Below are positions 33,216 through 44,018 of a DNA stretch of 64,000 bases, one piece after another. Numbering within the stretch: position 1 is the first letter of the stretch; each line of letters starts with the position of its first letter. The notes under the pieces are model-generated. The model did not search any database. It was not told the origin of the DNA and saw only the letters and a program-made list of their open reading frames with translations. The DNA comes from Pelagibacterium flavum (GTDB lineage Bacteria; Pseudomonadota; Alphaproteobacteria; Rhizobiales; Devosiaceae): assembly GCF_025854335.1 (NCBI RefSeq), contig NZ_CP107716.1:1667001-1731000 (forward strand), written 5' to 3'. A program made the translations under genes and the position numbers.

Positions 33216-33482
33216 ATGAGCGGGGCAGAAACTCTCGACATCGCCACCTCCGGCATCTGGACCCTTATCATCGTTGCAGGGCCGATGATGATTGTGGGAC
33301 TGGTGGTCGGCGTCATCATCGCCTTGTTTCAGGCTTTGACGCAAATCCAGGAAATGACACTGGTTTTCGTGCCCAAGATCATCGCGATCTTTGTCACGCT
33401 GCTGGTGACGCTGCCGTTCATGGGCGCCACGATGAGCGCTTACATGACCCAGATCGTCGACATGATCATTACGGGCGGATAG
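33216..33482 (+). CDS. fliQ: Flagellar export gate protein FliQ
   Basis: 88 residues with two membrane helices (WTLIIVAGPMMIVGLVVGVI and IAIFVTLLVTLPFMGATM), and LFQALTQIQEMTLVFVPKI between them, the FliQ signature. AGGAG lies eight bases before the ATG at 33216. The 91-bp gap after fliE holds no recognised element. Confidence 0.95.
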   Translation: MSGAETLDIATSGIWTLIIVAGPMMIVGLVVGVIIALFQALTQIQEMTLVFVPKIIAIFVTLLVTLPFMGATMSAYMTQIVDMIITGG

Positions 33483-33488
33483 CGGGGA

Positions 33489-34250
33489 ATGAGCGTCAGC
33501 TGGGGCCCCGATGTCGCCTATTATTTTTTCCTCATTTTCGCGCGCCTCGGCACGATCCTCATGCTGTTGCCGGCGCTGGGGGAATCGACGATTCCCACGC
33601 GGCTGCGCCTGACCTTTGCGCTGGCGTTTTCGCTGATCCTCTACCCGCTGATCCTGCCCAATCTGGGGGCGGTTCCGGTGACGCTGGGCGGGCTCATGAC
33701 AGCGCTGGGGCATGAACTTGCCGTCGGATTTATCCTCGGGGGGCTGACCCGGCTTATTATCACCGCCGCGCAGGTCGCAGGTGCGGTGATTGCGTTCCAG
33801 ATGGGGCTCTCGATGGCCCAGACCTCCGATCCCACCCAACCGGGGGTGCAGGGGGCGATCGTTGGCAATTTTCTGGCCATGCTGGGCGTAACGCTGATTT
33901 TCGCCACCGATCTGCATCATGTGCTGCTGGCCGGTATTTATGCCAGCTACAGCTATTTTCCGCCCGACGCGCCGCTCATGCTGGGCGACGCGGCGCAGAT
34001 GGCGACCGAGATCGTGGCACAGGCGTTCCTGATCGGCACGCAGATGTCGGCGCCGTTTCTGGTTTTCGGCCTGGTGTTTTACCTGGGGCTGGGCATTCTG
34101 GGCCGGCTGATGCCCCAGATTCAGGTGTTTTTCATGGCCATGCCGGCCAACATCATCATCGGGCTCGTCCTGTTCGCGCTGCTGCTCAGCGTCACGATGG
34201 GGCTCTATATGAGCTATCTCGAAGATCATTTTTCGCAGTTTCTGGGTTAG
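33489..34250 (+). CDS. fliR: Flagellar export gate protein FliR
   Basis: 253 residues with about six membrane helices. FARLGTILMLLPALGESTIP and LGHELAVGFILGGLTRLIIT match FliR, as does FFMAMPANIIIGLVLFALLL near the end. It starts 6 nt after fliQ and ends 3 nt before flhB, so fliQ-fliR-flhB are coupled. Confidence 0.95.
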   Translation: MSVSWGPDVAYYFFLIFARLGTILMLLPALGESTIPTRLRLTFALAFSLILYPLILPNLGAVPVTLGGLMTALGHELAVGFILGGLTRLIITAAQVAGAVIAFQMGLSMAQTSDPTQPGVQGAIVGNFLAMLGVTLIFATDLHHVLLAGIYASYSYFPPDAPLMLGDAAQMATEIVAQAFLIGTQMSAPFLVFGLVFYLGLGILGRLMPQIQVFFMAMPANIIIGLVLFALLLSVTMGLYMSYLEDHFSQFLG

Positions 34251-34253
34251 GTC

Positions 34254-35339
34254 ATGAGCGACGACAAACCCGAACAGAGCGAAAAGACAGAAGACCCCTC
34301 CCATAAGCGGCTCGAGGACGCTCACAAGAAGGGCGATGTGGTCAAGAGCCAGGAGGTGACGACCTGGTTCATGATCCTGGGGTCGGCACTGATCTTTGCG
34401 TTCGTGGCGCCGATGACCAGCGCGCAGATCATGACGAGCCTTGGAGATTATCTCGGCCGTGCAGACCTTTACGAGGTGGGCGGGCCGGGGTTCAACCAGT
34501 TCGTTTACGGCGCGACGATCAGCCTTTTGAGCGCGCTTTTGATTCCCATGATCCTTCTGGCGCTGTGCGGGATAGCCGGGAACATGGTGCAGCACCGCAT
34601 GGTGTTTTCCGCTGAAAACCTCAAACCCAAATTCTCCAAGGTCTCCCCGCTGGCCGGGGCCAAGCGGCTGTTTTCAACCGAGGCGCTGGTCAATTTCGCC
34701 AAGGGGCTTTTCAAGCTCGTCGTGTTTTCCACCATCATGGTGCTGGTGGTCTGGCCCGACAGGGACCGGCTCTCGACCATCATGACCGCCGACCCCATCG
34801 TGACGCTGGAACTGTTCCAGGAAATCGGCATCAAGATCTTCATTGCGACGCTGATCGCCATCACCATCGTGGCGCTGCTCGATTACATCTACATGCGCCA
34901 CAAATGGTGGCAGCGCCAGATGATGACGGTCAAGGAAGTGCGCGATGAATACAAGCAGATGGAAGGCGATCCGCACGTCAAGGGCCGTATCCGCCAGATC
35001 CGCATGGAGCGCAGTCGCAAGCGCATGATGGCGGCGGTGCCCGATGCGACGGTGGTGGTGACCAACCCGACCCACTTCGCCGTGGCGCTCAAATACGATA
35101 AGGATATGGCGGCGCCCCAGGTTCTGGCCAAGGGCGTCGATGCGATTGCGCTGAGGATTCGCGGTCTGGCCAAGGATCACGACATCCCGATCGTCGAAAA
35201 TCCGCCGCTGGCCCGGGCGCTCTACGCGGGTGCCGAGGTGGGGGAAACCATTCCGGCTGAGCATTTCAAGGCAGTTGCGCAGATCATCGGCTATGTGATG
35301 CGGCTGAAAAACCGCTCAAGCTGGAAGAGCGGAAATTAG
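34254..35339 (+). CDS. flhB: Flagellar export switch protein FlhB
   Basis: 361 residues with four membrane helices followed by a cytoplasmic domain. The self-cleavage motif NPTH is at residues 271-274 (TNPTHFAVAL). The charged N-terminus (EKTEDPSHKRLEDAHKKGDV) is typical. FlhB switches export from rod/hook to filament substrates. Last flagellar gene of the unit. Confidence 0.96.
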   Translation: MSDDKPEQSEKTEDPSHKRLEDAHKKGDVVKSQEVTTWFMILGSALIFAFVAPMTSAQIMTSLGDYLGRADLYEVGGPGFNQFVYGATISLLSALLIPMILLALCGIAGNMVQHRMVFSAENLKPKFSKVSPLAGAKRLFSTEALVNFAKGLFKLVVFSTIMVLVVWPDRDRLSTIMTADPIVTLELFQEIGIKIFIATLIAITIVALLDYIYMRHKWWQRQMMTVKEVRDEYKQMEGDPHVKGRIRQIRMERSRKRMMAAVPDATVVVTNPTHFAVALKYDKDMAAPQVLAKGVDAIALRIRGLAKDHDIPIVENPPLARALYAGAEVGETIPAEHFKAVAQIIGYVMRLKNRSSWKSGN

Positions 35340-35360
35340 GGTCGACCCTAACCGAGACTG

Positions 35361-35375
35361 TTAATGAGCGGTTAA
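35361..35375 (+). promoter_or_regulatory. CtrA box upstream of cckA
   Basis: A perfect TTAA-N7-TTAA (N7 = TGAGCGG), 91-105 bp before cckA and 22 bp after the flhB stop. CckA lies upstream of CtrA phosphorylation, so this would form a feedback loop. Confidence 0.7.
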
Positions 35376-35465
35376 TCCGCACTACCCAAGGCGAAGCGGG
35401 TTTTGCTACCAATAGGAAGCCCGATTCGGATCGGGGTTGAGATATTGTACCAAGGAAAGAAACCG

Positions 35466-38012
35466 ATGGCGGTGGCCCCGATGGACGAGGACAGCTATCC
35501 CGAACCGATGGTGGCGCGTCCGTCCTCCAATGCCGCGCTGTGGCGGGTGGTCATCCTCTCGCTGGCCTTTGTCGCGGTTGCGGTGGCCTTTTCGCTGATG
35601 GGCGAAGCCATTTCGCCCGAAATGATCGTGCTGTTTCTGGGCGTTCTGTCGGTTGTCGGCGTTTTTTCGCTGTTTGCGCTGGCGGCGGGCCTGTTCCGGT
35701 TCGTCGGCGGCACCGAAAAGCGCACGCTGGCGCGCGCCATCGTCGACAGCCTGCCATACGGCGCGGTGGTTACGGACCGCGACGGCAAGATTTTTTATGC
35801 CAATGCGCAGTATTCGGAACTTTCCAAATCGGTTTCCAAGGGCGTTCCGGTTGGTGTGCCGCGATTGTTTGCCAGCCAGCCCGAGGCCAGTGAGGCCGTT
35901 TACCGGTTGTCGCGCGCGGCGCGGGACGGGCGCGCCATTGTCGAGGACGTGCGGATTTCGCGTGGCCGGAGCGCGGCGCAATGGTTCCGGATCGGGGCGC
36001 GCAGCCTGCCCGATTACGACGGCGCGCCGGGCAAATCGGTGATCTGGACGGTCGAGGACATCACCCGCGACCGCGATGCCCAGGAAAATTTCTACGTCGA
36101 GCTGCAAAAGGCAATCGACTATCTCGATCACGCACCGGCCGGGTTCTTTTCGGCCAATGCGCGCGGGCGGATCCAATACATCAACTCAACTCTGGCCGAT
36201 TGGCTCGGCTACGACCTCGCGGCCTTTGAGGCGGGCGATCTCGACCTGGGCGAGATCGTGCAGGGCGATGGAGCGGGGCTGCTGATGGGCGGCGGGCAGG
36301 ACGGCGCGGTGCGTACCGAAGTGATCGATCTCGATCTGGTACGCCACGACGGCACCAGTCTGCCGGTGCGGCTGCTGCATCGCGCGGCGCGGCTGGCGGA
36401 GGGCGAGCTGGGTGAAACCCGTACGCTGGTGCTCGATCGATCACGCGGCATCGAGGGCGAGGAGGCGTTGCGGGCCGCCGAAGTGAGATTCTCACGGTTT
36501 TTCAATCATACACCCATCGCCATCGCGGCGCTCGATAGCGCGGGCAAGGTGGTGCGCACCAATGCGCCCTTTACCCGTATTTTCGGGCTTACATCGGGCG
36601 ATCGCGGGATCGAGGGGCTCAATGTCGCCTCGCTTATCGACCCCGAAAGCCGGGAAAAGCTGGCGATGGCGCTTGTCGATGCCAAGGGACACAGAGCGGA
36701 AATCGCGCCGGTCGATGCGACGATCCCCGGCGAAAAGCCGCGCAGCGTGCGCATGTTCATTTCCGGCGTCGAGCAGGGCGGAGAAAGCAACGAGGCGGCA
36801 ATCCTTTATGCGCTCGACATGACCGAGCAGCGCCAGCTGGAAGAACAATTCGCCCAGGGCATGAAGATGCAGGCGGTGGGGCAGTTGGCTGGCGGCGTGG
36901 CGCACGATTTCAACAACGTTTTGACTGCCATTATCGGGTTTTCGGACCTGCTGCTGCTCAAGCACAAGCCGTCCGATCCCTCGTTTGGCGACATCATGTC
37001 GATCAAGCAGAGCGCCAATCGCGCGGCGGGATTGGTGCGCCAGCTTCTGGCCTTCTCGCGTCGGCAGACCCTGCGCCCGCAAGTGCTCGAAGTGCCCCAG
37101 CATATCGACGATCTGACGGTGCTGCTCAAACGTCTGATCGGCGAGCATGTGACGCTCGATGTCGAGCACGGGCGCGATGTATGGCCGATCCGCGCCGATC
37201 TGGTGCAGCTCGAACAGGTCATCATCAATCTTGCGGTCAACGCGCGCGACGCCATGCCGGATGGCGGGCAGATCACGCTGCGCACGCGCAATGTCGAGAA
37301 AGCCGAGGCGGAAACCTTCACCTATCCGGGACTGGTGCCTGCCGATTTTGTTTCGATCGAGGTGAGCGATACCGGCACCGGCATGACCCAGGAGGTCATG
37401 GAAAAGATCTTCGAGCCGTTCTTTTCGACCAAGGAACTGGGCAAGGGCACCGGGCTGGGCTTGTCGATGGTCTATGGCATCATCAAGCAGACCGGGGGCT
37501 ACATCTATCCTGAATCCGAAGTGGGCAAGGGCACGACCTTCCGGCTGCTGCTGCCACGGCACATCCAGCAAGAAAAGGAAGAGGTGGTCAAGGCGGTTGC
37601 CGCGCCGGTCCGGGATCTGACCGGGAACGAACGTATCCTTCTGGTCGAGGACGAGGAAAGCGTGCGCATGTTCTCAGCACGAGCCCTTTCGACGACGGGC
37701 TATGAAGTGTTCGAAGCCGGGTCGGGCGAAGAGGCGCTTGAGGTGCTTGAGGAGATCGAGGGCAAGATCGACCTGATCATTTCCGACGTCGTGATGCCCG
37801 AAATGGACGGGCCGACGCTTCTGACCCATGTGCGCAAACTTTATCCGGGCCTGAAAGTGATTTTCGTCTCCGGTTACGCCGAGGAGAGCGTGCGCCAGGG
37901 GCTCGAGGACGACAGGAGCGTGGAATTCCTGCCTAAGCCCTATACGCTCGACCAGATCAATTCCAAGGTCAAGGAAGTGCTGTCGGGGAGTCCGGCGGCA
38001 AGCGAGGACTAG
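35466..38012 (+). CDS. cckA: Hybrid sensor histidine kinase CckA
   Basis: 848 residues. Two membrane helices near residues 25-75, then PAS domains (about 85-220, 225-340, 350-460). The HisKA domain carries phospho-acceptor His480 ([12 protein letters not shown]), followed by an ATPase domain ([25 protein letters not shown]). A C-terminal receiver domain has Asp774 ([13 protein letters not shown]). This is the CckA layout, which controls CtrA through ChpT. AAGGAAAG lies upstream of the ATG at 35466. Its place after flhB links the cell-cycle relay to the flagellar cluster. Confidence 0.95.
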   Translation: MAVAPMDEDSYPEPMVARPSSNAALWRVVILSLAFVAVAVAFSLMGEAISPEMIVLFLGVLSVVGVFSLFALAAGLFRFVGGTEKRTLARAIVDSLPYGAVVTDRDGKIFYANAQYSELSKSVSKGVPVGVPRLFASQPEASEAVYRLSRAARDGRAIVEDVRISRGRSAAQWFRIGARSLPDYDGAPGKSVIWTVEDITRDRDAQENFYVELQKAIDYLDHAPAGFFSANARGRIQYINSTLADWLGYDLAAFEAGDLDLGEIVQGDGAGLLMGGGQDGAVRTEVIDLDLVRHDGTSLPVRLLHRAARLAEGELGETRTLVLDRSRGIEGEEALRAAEVRFSRFFNHTPIAIAALDSAGKVVRTNAPFTRIFGLTSGDRGIEGLNVASLIDPESREKLAMALVDAKGHRAEIAPVDATIPGEKPRSVRMFISGVEQGGESNEAAILYALDMTEQRQLEEQFAQGMKMQAVGQLAGGVAHDFNNVLTAIIGFSDLLLLKHKPSDPSFGDIMSIKQSANRAAGLVRQLLAFSRRQTLRPQVLEVPQHIDDLTVLLKRLIGEHVTLDVEHGRDVWPIRADLVQLEQVIINLAVNARDAMPDGGQITLRTRNVEKAEAETFTYPGLVPADFVSIEVSDTGTGMTQEVMEKIFEPFFSTKELGKGTGLGLSMVYGIIKQTGGYIYPESEVGKGTTFRLLLPRHIQQEKEEVVKAVAAPVRDLTGNERILLVEDEESVRMFSARALSTTGYEVFEAGSGEEALEVLEEIEGKIDLIISDVVMPEMDGPTLLTHVRKLYPGLKVIFVSGYAEESVRQGLEDDRSVEFLPKPYTLDQINSKVKEVLSGSPAASED

Positions 38013-38167
38013 TCTTTCTTCGAGGAGTTCGAACTGGCAAGAAATGCTGCGCCGAGGCCCGCGCCGATGGCGACGCCAATGCCAATTCCCACGGCGATGT
38101 TGTCGATCGCAACCCCGATACCGGCGCCGATCGCGATTCCCATGGCGATTCCCGTGCCCATGTTCAT
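38009..38167 (-). CDS. Glycine-zipper membrane peptide
   Basis: 52 residues from the ATG at 38167 with GGGAGG five bases upstream. Almost the whole length is alternating Gly/Ala/Ile (GIAMGIAIGAGIGVAIDNIA) in two glycine-zipper helices, ending in a charged SSNSSKKD tail. Function unknown; such peptides insert in membranes. Its stop overlaps the cckA stop on the other strand by the four bases CTAG-style. Confidence 0.65.
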   Translation of the reverse strand: MNMGTGIAMGIAIGAGIGVAIDNIAVGIGIGVAIGAGLGAAFLASSNSSKKD

Positions 38168-38233
38168 AGCGGCCTCCCTGATGATGAGCCTTTGCAATGA
38201 TCGCGGGCCCGACTGGTTCCATTGTTCCTGAAT

Positions 38234-38276
38234 GTTCTTATTTTGTCTCTTGACATATCGAAAACAAAATGAGAAC
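38234..38276. promoter_or_regulatory. Possible LexA-type sites and promoter of recA
   Basis: GTTC-N7-GTCT at 38234-38248 and AAAC-N7-GAAC at 38262-38276 are each near the alphaproteobacterial LexA pattern GTTC/GAAC-N7-repeat. A -35 TTGACA lies between them at 38250-38255. Neither site is perfect. Confidence 0.45.
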
Positions 38277-38361
38277 AAATATGCAACCTAGAAATAGGCG
38301 TTGAGGGCCGACTGATCGCGTTGCGCGCGCAGGGCATTTGGTGAAATAAGGAGAGCTAACA

Positions 38362-39435
38362 ATGGCAGTTTCACAGCTTCGCGTGGTTGACGGGGGTTCG
38401 ATGGACAAGAACAAGGCACTCGAGGCCGCTCTGGGCCAGATCGAGCGCAATTTCGGCAAGGGTTCGGTCATGAAGCTGGGGGAAAACACCTCAGTCAATG
38501 TCGAATCGATTTCCACGGGCTCGCTCGGTCTCGATATCGCGCTGGGCATCGGTGGGCTGCCGCGCGGGCGTATCATTGAAATTTTCGGACCGGAAAGCTC
38601 GGGCAAGACCACGCTGGCCCTGCATGTGCTGGCCGAAGCTCAGAAAGGCGGCGGCATCTGCGCGTTCATCGACGCAGAACACGCGCTCGATCCCACTTAT
38701 GCGCGCAAGCTTGGCGTCAATATCGACGAGCTGTTGATCTCCCAGCCCGATGCGGGTGAACAGGCGCTTGAAATCGCCGATACGCTGGTGCGGTCGGGCG
38801 CGATCGACGTTCTGGTCGTCGATTCGGTGGCGGCCTTGACGCCACGGGCCGAACTCGAAGGCGAGATGGGCGACTCCCTGCCGGGTCTTCAGGCGCGTCT
38901 GATGAGCCAGGCCATGCGCAAGCTCACGGGTTCGATTTCCAAATCGAAGGCCATGGTGATCTTCATCAACCAGATTCGTATGAAGATCGGCGTGATGTTC
39001 GGTTCGCCCGAAACCACGACCGGCGGCAACGCGCTCAAATTCTATTCTTCGGTTCGCCTCGACATCCGCCGTATCGGTGCAATCAAGGATCGTGAAGAGG
39101 TCGTCGGCAACCAGACGCGGGTCAAGGTGGTCAAGAACAAGATGGCCCCCCCGTTCCGCCAGGTCGAATTCGACATCATGTATGGCGAAGGCGTTTCCAA
39201 GACCGGTGAGCTGCTCGATCTGGGCGTCAAGGCCGGGATCGTCGAGAAATCGGGCGCCTGGTTCTCTTATGACAGCCAGAGGCTGGGGCAGGGGCGTGAA
39301 AACTCGCGCCAGTTCCTCAAGGACAATCCCGAGATCGCCAACCAGATCGAGAACGGGGTGCGCGAGAGCGCCGGCCTTATTGCCGCTGAACTGATTACGG
39401 CGGGTGAAGACAGCGCCGAGGATAGTGAAGACTAG
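38362..39435 (+). CDS. recA: Recombinase RecA
   Basis: 357 residues. Walker A GPESSGKT at residues 76-83, Walker [17 protein letters not shown] and the DNA-binding loops ([36 protein letters not shown]) are all present, as is an acidic C-terminus ([10 protein letters not shown]). AAGGAGAG lies nine bases before the ATG. It drives recombination repair and LexA cleavage. Confidence 0.98.
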   Translation: MAVSQLRVVDGGSMDKNKALEAALGQIERNFGKGSVMKLGENTSVNVESISTGSLGLDIALGIGGLPRGRIIEIFGPESSGKTTLALHVLAEAQKGGGICAFIDAEHALDPTYARKLGVNIDELLISQPDAGEQALEIADTLVRSGAIDVLVVDSVAALTPRAELEGEMGDSLPGLQARLMSQAMRKLTGSISKSKAMVIFINQIRMKIGVMFGSPETTTGGNALKFYSSVRLDIRRIGAIKDREEVVGNQTRVKVVKNKMAPPFRQVEFDIMYGEGVSKTGELLDLGVKAGIVEKSGAWFSYDSQRLGQGRENSRQFLKDNPEIANQIENGVRESAGLIAAELITAGEDSAEDSED

Positions 39436-39489
39436 CTTTGCCGTTGCCGGTCCAAGCCGGCTGGAAGCAAGATTTGTCTATGACCTCCT

Positions 39490-39518
39490 GGCGCCGGGCA
39501 ACCGGCGCCTTTCCTTTT
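39490..39518 (+). terminator. Intrinsic terminator of recA
   Basis: GGCGCCGG, a 4-nt loop, CCGGCGCC, then TTTCCTTTT, 55 bp after the stop. Confidence 0.8.
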
Positions 39519-39719
39519 GCTGGCCTGCAGCTAGTCGCTCGCGACTTATTGGCCCGGTGCCACAGCCTTCGCATTGCACTCGCCCGATGCACACGCTAGA
39601 AGGCTTGCTCAGGTTTTCAGCCGGTGAAAACGGGGCGCAATCGGCCACGTATCCGGCGCATCCGGAACGATAAAATATGGTGCGGCGCATTGGCCGCAGA
39701 CAGGGTTTTTGGCGCGATC

Positions 39720-42383
39720 ATGACAAGCGTAAACGACATCCGTTCGACCTTCCTCGACTTCTTTGCCAAGAACGGTCATGAGAAAGTCTCTTCCAGCCCG
39801 CTGGTGCCGCGCAACGATCCGACGCTGATGTTTACCAATGCGGGCATGGTGCAGTTCAAGAACGTCTTTACCGGTCTTGAAAAACGTCCCTATTCACGGG
39901 CCACGACATCGCAGAAATGCGTTCGGGCCGGGGGCAAGCACAACGATCTCGACAATGTAGGCTTTACCGCGCGGCACCTGACCTTTTTCGAGATGCTGGG
40001 CAATTTTTCCTTCGGCGACTATTTCAAGGAAGAGGCCATCGATATGGCCTGGGCGCTGGTCACCAAGGAGTTCGGGCTCGACAAGGATAAGCTGCTGGTC
40101 ACCGTCTACCACACCGATGACGAAGCGGCCGACCTTTGGAAAAAGATTGCCGGGCTTTCCGATGACAAGATCATCCGTATCCCAACTTCGGACAATTTCT
40201 GGACGATGGGCGATACGGGCCCGTGCGGGCCGTGCTCGGAAATCTTCATCGACCGCGGCGAGCATATCTGGGGCGGCCCTCCGGGGACGCCGGAAGAGGA
40301 TGGCGACCGGTTCCTTGAATTCTGGAATCTGGTGTTCATGCAGTACGAGCAGTTCGCCGATGGCACGCAGGAGGCTTTGCCCAACCCGTCGATCGATACG
40401 GGCATGGGGCTCGAGCGCATGGCCTCGATCCTGCAGGGCGTAGAGAGCGTTTTTGAAACTGACATGTTCCGCCACGTGATCGACGCGACGGCGTCGGCTG
40501 TGGGTCATGCGCCGACACCGGAAAACGTAGCCTCGTATCGCGTCATCGCCGATCATTTGCGCTCGATGTCGTTCCTGATTGCCGACGGTGTTCTGCCGGC
40601 CAATGAAGGTCGCGGTTATGTGCTGCGCCGCATCATGCGCCGCGCCATGCGCCATGCAACGCTTCTGGGCACCAACGCGCCCACGATTTTCAAGCTCGTC
40701 CCCTCGCTGGTCCGCGAGATGGGGCAGGCCTATCCTGATCTCGTTGCCGGCGAAGCGATGATTTCGGAGACGATCAGGCTTGAAGAGGAGCGCTTCCTCA
40801 AGACGCTCAGCCGCGGGCTGCAGATCCTTGAAGATGAGAGCACCGGTCTGGGCAAAGGCGATACCTTGGCTGGTGAAACAGCCTTCAAGCTCTATGACAC
40901 ATATGGCTTTCCGCTCGATCTGACACAGGATGCGCTGCGTCTGCGGGGGGTGTCGGTCGATCAGACCGGGTTCGATGCGGCCATGGCACGCCAGAAGGCT
41001 GAAGCGCGCAAGAACTGGTCGGGTTCCGGCGATGCGGCAACCAGCGCGGTATGGTTCGCGATTGCCGACGCTGCAGGTCCAACCGAGTTTCTGGGCTATG
41101 AAACCGAGGACAGCGACGGCGCGGTCAAGGCGCTGGTCAAGGAAGGGGCAAGCGTCGATGCGCTCAATGCGGGGGACGAGGGCTTCATCGTTCTGAACCA
41201 GACGCCGTTTTATGGCGAAAGCGGCGGACAGGTGGGCGACACCGGCACAATGGAGAGCGAGGACGGCGCGAAAGTGGTTGTGCTCGATACCACGAAGCAG
41301 GCCGGTGGTGTCTTTGCTCATCGCGTCAGGGTTGAGGCTGGAACGGTCAAGATCGGTGAGGCGCTGACCCTCAAGGTCGATCATTCCCGCCGCACCGCGA
41401 TCCGCGCCAACCACTCGGCGACCCATCTGCTGCATGAGGCGCTGCGCGAGGTTCTGGGCAGTCATGTGGCGCAGAAGGGCTCGCTGGTATCGCCCGACCG
41501 GTTGCGGTTCGACTATTCGCACACCAAGCCGATGAGCGAAGCGGAAATCGCCGAGGTCGAACGTCTGGCCAATGCCATCGTGTTGCAGAACGCGCCCGTG
41601 GAAACGCGGCTGATGGCTGTCGATGATGCGATCAAAGCCGGTGCCATGGCGCTGTTCGGCGAGAAATATGGCGACGAGGTGCGCGTTGTCTCGATGGGTA
41701 GGGCGCTGGAAGGCGAAAAGGCAGGCAAGACCTATTCGATGGAATTGTGCGGCGGCACGCATGTGCGGCGTACAGGTGACATCGGGCTGGTCAAGATCGT
41801 GCAGGAAAGCTCGGTCGCAGCCGGTGTGCGGCGGGTCGAGGCGCTGACCGCCGACGGCGCGCGCGCCTATCTCAACGCGCAGGAAGACCAGCTCAAGACC
41901 GTCGCGGCCACTTTGAAGGTTTCGCCGCGTGACGCGGTCTCGCGTGTCGAAGCGCTTGTGGAAGAGCGCCGCGCCCTCGAACGCCAGGTCGCCGATCTGC
42001 GCCAGAAACTGGCGATGGGTGGCGGCACCGGCAATGGCGGCGGGGCCAGCGAAACGATCAATGGCGTAACCTTCATGGGACGCGTGGTGGAAGGGCTCCA
42101 GCCCAAGGATCTGCGTGGTCTGGTCGATCAGGGCAAAAAACAGATCGGATCGGGGATCGTGGTGATCGTCGGCACGACCGAAGACGGCAAGGCCGGCATT
42201 TCGGTTGGCGTGAGCGAAGATCTGGTGTCGCGCTACAGCGCCGTCGATCTGGTGCGGATCGGCTCGACTACGCTGGGCGGGCAGGGCGGAGGCGGGCGCC
42301 CCGACATGGCGCAGGCCGGCGGCCCCGATGCCTCTCAGGCCCAGGCCGCGGTCGAGGCGATCAAGGCGCATCTGGGCGCTTGA
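39720..42383 (+). CDS. alaS: Alanyl-tRNA synthetase
   Basis: 887 residues from [15 protein letters not shown]. The class II catalytic core ([24 protein letters not shown]), the editing domain zinc ligands (HSATH and CGGTH) and the C-terminal DHHA1-type domain are intact. It charges tRNA-Ala. A 284-bp gap to recA holds the recA terminator and presumably the alaS promoter. Confidence 0.97.
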   Translation: MTSVNDIRSTFLDFFAKNGHEKVSSSPLVPRNDPTLMFTNAGMVQFKNVFTGLEKRPYSRATTSQKCVRAGGKHNDLDNVGFTARHLTFFEMLGNFSFGDYFKEEAIDMAWALVTKEFGLDKDKLLVTVYHTDDEAADLWKKIAGLSDDKIIRIPTSDNFWTMGDTGPCGPCSEIFIDRGEHIWGGPPGTPEEDGDRFLEFWNLVFMQYEQFADGTQEALPNPSIDTGMGLERMASILQGVESVFETDMFRHVIDATASAVGHAPTPENVASYRVIADHLRSMSFLIADGVLPANEGRGYVLRRIMRRAMRHATLLGTNAPTIFKLVPSLVREMGQAYPDLVAGEAMISETIRLEEERFLKTLSRGLQILEDESTGLGKGDTLAGETAFKLYDTYGFPLDLTQDALRLRGVSVDQTGFDAAMARQKAEARKNWSGSGDAATSAVWFAIADAAGPTEFLGYETEDSDGAVKALVKEGASVDALNAGDEGFIVLNQTPFYGESGGQVGDTGTMESEDGAKVVVLDTTKQAGGVFAHRVRVEAGTVKIGEALTLKVDHSRRTAIRANHSATHLLHEALREVLGSHVAQKGSLVSPDRLRFDYSHTKPMSEAEIAEVERLANAIVLQNAPVETRLMAVDDAIKAGAMALFGEKYGDEVRVVSMGRALEGEKAGKTYSMELCGGTHVRRTGDIGLVKIVQESSVAAGVRRVEALTADGARAYLNAQEDQLKTVAATLKVSPRDAVSRVEALVEERRALERQVADLRQKLAMGGGTGNGGGASETINGVTFMGRVVEGLQPKDLRGLVDQGKKQIGSGIVVIVGTTEDGKAGISVGVSEDLVSRYSAVDLVRIGSTTLGGQGGGGRPDMAQAGGPDASQAQAAVEAIKAHLGA

Positions 42384-42408
42384 ACCATCTCCAACTGGAC
42401 GCATAAAG

Positions 42409-42433
42409 AATGGCCCCGTCAGGGGCCATTTTT
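42409..42433 (+). terminator. Intrinsic terminator of alaS
   Basis: AATGGCCCC, a 4-nt loop, GGGGCCATT, then TTT. Confidence 0.85.
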
Positions 42434-42459
42434 GTGTTCGGAGTATCGTGGAGTAGCGT

Positions 42460-42556
42460 TCAGAACGACGCCTTGAGGCTGGCGCTGATCGCAAGGACCG
42501 AGCCGCGGTCCCAGGTTTCGTCTTGCAGATTGCTGCCAACGTCAACGCCGAACAGC
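42460..42556 (-). pseudogene. Possible remnant of an outer-membrane protein C-terminus
   Basis: On the minus strand about 32 codons read LLFGVDVGSNLQDETWDRGS then VLAISASLKASF and stop. A final amphipathic strand ending in Phe is the C-terminal signature of outer-membrane beta-barrels. No start or upstream body exists because the icd terminator and icd follow at once. It may be a relic or a chance frame. Confidence 0.35.
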
Positions 42557-42565
42557 AGGCAAAGG

Positions 42566-42590
42566 AAAAGCCGCCCCGAGGGGCGGCTTT
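42566..42590 (-). terminator. Intrinsic terminator of icd
   Basis: AAAGCCGCCCC, a 2-nt loop, GGGGCGGCTTT, with TTTT on the minus strand. It is 25 bp past the icd stop. Confidence 0.85.
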
Positions 42591-42614
42591 GGCACTTGTG
42601 CTCTAGAATAAAGG

Positions 42615-43826
42615 TTACGCCATGGCCTTCTGGAGGTTGGCGTCGATAGCATCGAGGAAACCCATGGTGGTGAGCCAGGGCTGATCGGGGCCGACGAGCA
42701 GCGCCAGATCCTTGGTCATCTTTCCTTCCTCGATGGTGGCGACGGTGACCTTTTCGAGGGTTGCGGCAAAGTTTGCCAACTCATCATTGCCATCGAGTTT
42801 GGCGCGGTGGGCAAGGCCACGGGTCCAGGCAAAGATAGATGCCGTCGAGTTGGTCGAGGTTTCCTTGCCCTGCTGGTGCTGGCGATAGTGACGAGTCACG
42901 GTGCCGTGGGCAGCTTCGGCTTCCACGGTCTGCCCATCGGGGGTCATGAGAACCGAGGTCATCAGGCCGAGCGAACCAAAGCCCTGAGCAACGATGTCGG
43001 ACTGCACGTCGCCATCGTAGTTCTTGCAGGCCCAGACGTAACCGCCGGACCATTTGAGAGCTGCTGCGACCATGTCGTCGATCAGGCGGTGTTCGTACCA
43101 GATCTTTTTGGCTTCGTATTTTTCCTTGAATTCGGCCTGGAACACTTCCTCGAAGATATCCTTGAAGCGTCCATCATAGACCTTGAGAATGGTGTTTTTG
43201 GTCGAGAGGTAGCAGGGGACGCCGCGCTGGAGCGCGTAGTTGAGTGAGGCGCGAGCGAAATCACGGATCGACTCATCGAGGTTGTACATGCCCATGGCAA
43301 CGCCGGCGGCTGGCGCGTCGAACACTTCGTGCTCGATCTCGGTGCCGTCGTCACCCACGAACTTCATCGTCAGCTTGCCCTTGCCGGGGAATTTGAAATC
43401 GGTGGCGCGGTACTGATCGCCGAAGGCGTGACGGCCGACAATGATCGGCTGGGTCCAGCCGGGAACCAGGCGCGGAACATTCTTGCAGATGATGGGCTCA
43501 CGGAAGATCACGCCACCGAGGATGTTGCGGATGGTGCCGTTGGGCGAACGCCACATCTTCTTTAGACCAAATTCCTCAACGCGGGCTTCGTCGGGGGTGA
43601 TGGTGGCGCATTTGACGCCGACGCCGTATTTCTTGATGGCGTTAGCAGCGTCGATGGTGATCTGGTCGTCTGTTTCGTCGCGCTTCTGAACAGAAAGATC
43701 GTAATATTCAAGATCGATGTCGAGATAGGGGTGGATCAGCTTGTCCTTGATGGCCTGCCAGATGATCCGGGTCATTTCGTCGCCGTCGAGCTCGACGACA
43801 GGGTTTGCGACTTTGATCTTGGTCAT
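42615..43826 (-). CDS. icd: NADP-dependent isocitrate dehydrogenase
   Basis: 403 residues from [20 protein letters not shown], the eukaryote-like class of IDH usual in alphaproteobacteria. Substrate and metal segments ([20 protein letters not shown], then [20 protein letters not shown]) and the cofactor segment ([20 protein letters not shown]) are present. It is the TCA-cycle step from isocitrate to 2-oxoglutarate. GGAG precedes the ATG. Confidence 0.96.
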   Translation of the reverse strand: MTKIKVANPVVELDGDEMTRIIWQAIKDKLIHPYLDIDLEYYDLSVQKRDETDDQITIDAANAIKKYGVGVKCATITPDEARVEEFGLKKMWRSPNGTIRNILGGVIFREPIICKNVPRLVPGWTQPIIVGRHAFGDQYRATDFKFPGKGKLTMKFVGDDGTEIEHEVFDAPAAGVAMGMYNLDESIRDFARASLNYALQRGVPCYLSTKNTILKVYDGRFKDIFEEVFQAEFKEKYEAKKIWYEHRLIDDMVAAALKWSGGYVWACKNYDGDVQSDIVAQGFGSLGLMTSVLMTPDGQTVEAEAAHGTVTRHYRQHQQGKETSTNSTASIFAWTRGLAHRAKLDGNDELANFAATLEKVTVATIEEGKMTKDLALLVGPDQPWLTTMGFLDAIDANLQKAMA

Positions 43827-43975
43827 TAAAATGTGCTCCTCGCGCGCAAAAAACCGGTTCGGCCAGCATGGGCCAGCCAAAGTTCGCGGTCCCTATAGCA
43901 GAGCATTGGTAAGGCGCAAAGTGTCTCGCCGCGAAGGGGGGCGTGCCGAGCGGCATCGGGGACTTGTGGGATGGT

Positions 43976-44007
43976 ATAGTGTATTTACACATGTGTAATT
44001 ACACTAT
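43976..44007. promoter_or_regulatory. 32-bp near-perfect palindromic operator
   Basis: Left arm ATAGTGTATTTACACA and right arm TGTGTAATTACACTAT differ from perfect symmetry at one position. It contains the nested palindromes TTACACATGTGTAA and GTGTAATTACAC. It ends 11 bp before the MarR start, so it is most likely the MarR autoregulatory site, possibly with two overlapping dimers. Confidence 0.78.
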
Positions 44008-44018
44008 AGTTTGCCGCC

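Noticed and set aside
33105..34595. 496-codon open frame antisense to fliQ-fliR-flhB
   Set aside because: His/Arg/Asp-rich translation opposite three clear membrane-protein genes.
39894..42545. 883-codon open frame antisense to alaS
   Set aside because: It lies almost wholly opposite a conserved synthetase gene. High GC content and codon bias in alaS keep the opposite frame free of stops, and its translation shows no recognisable domain.
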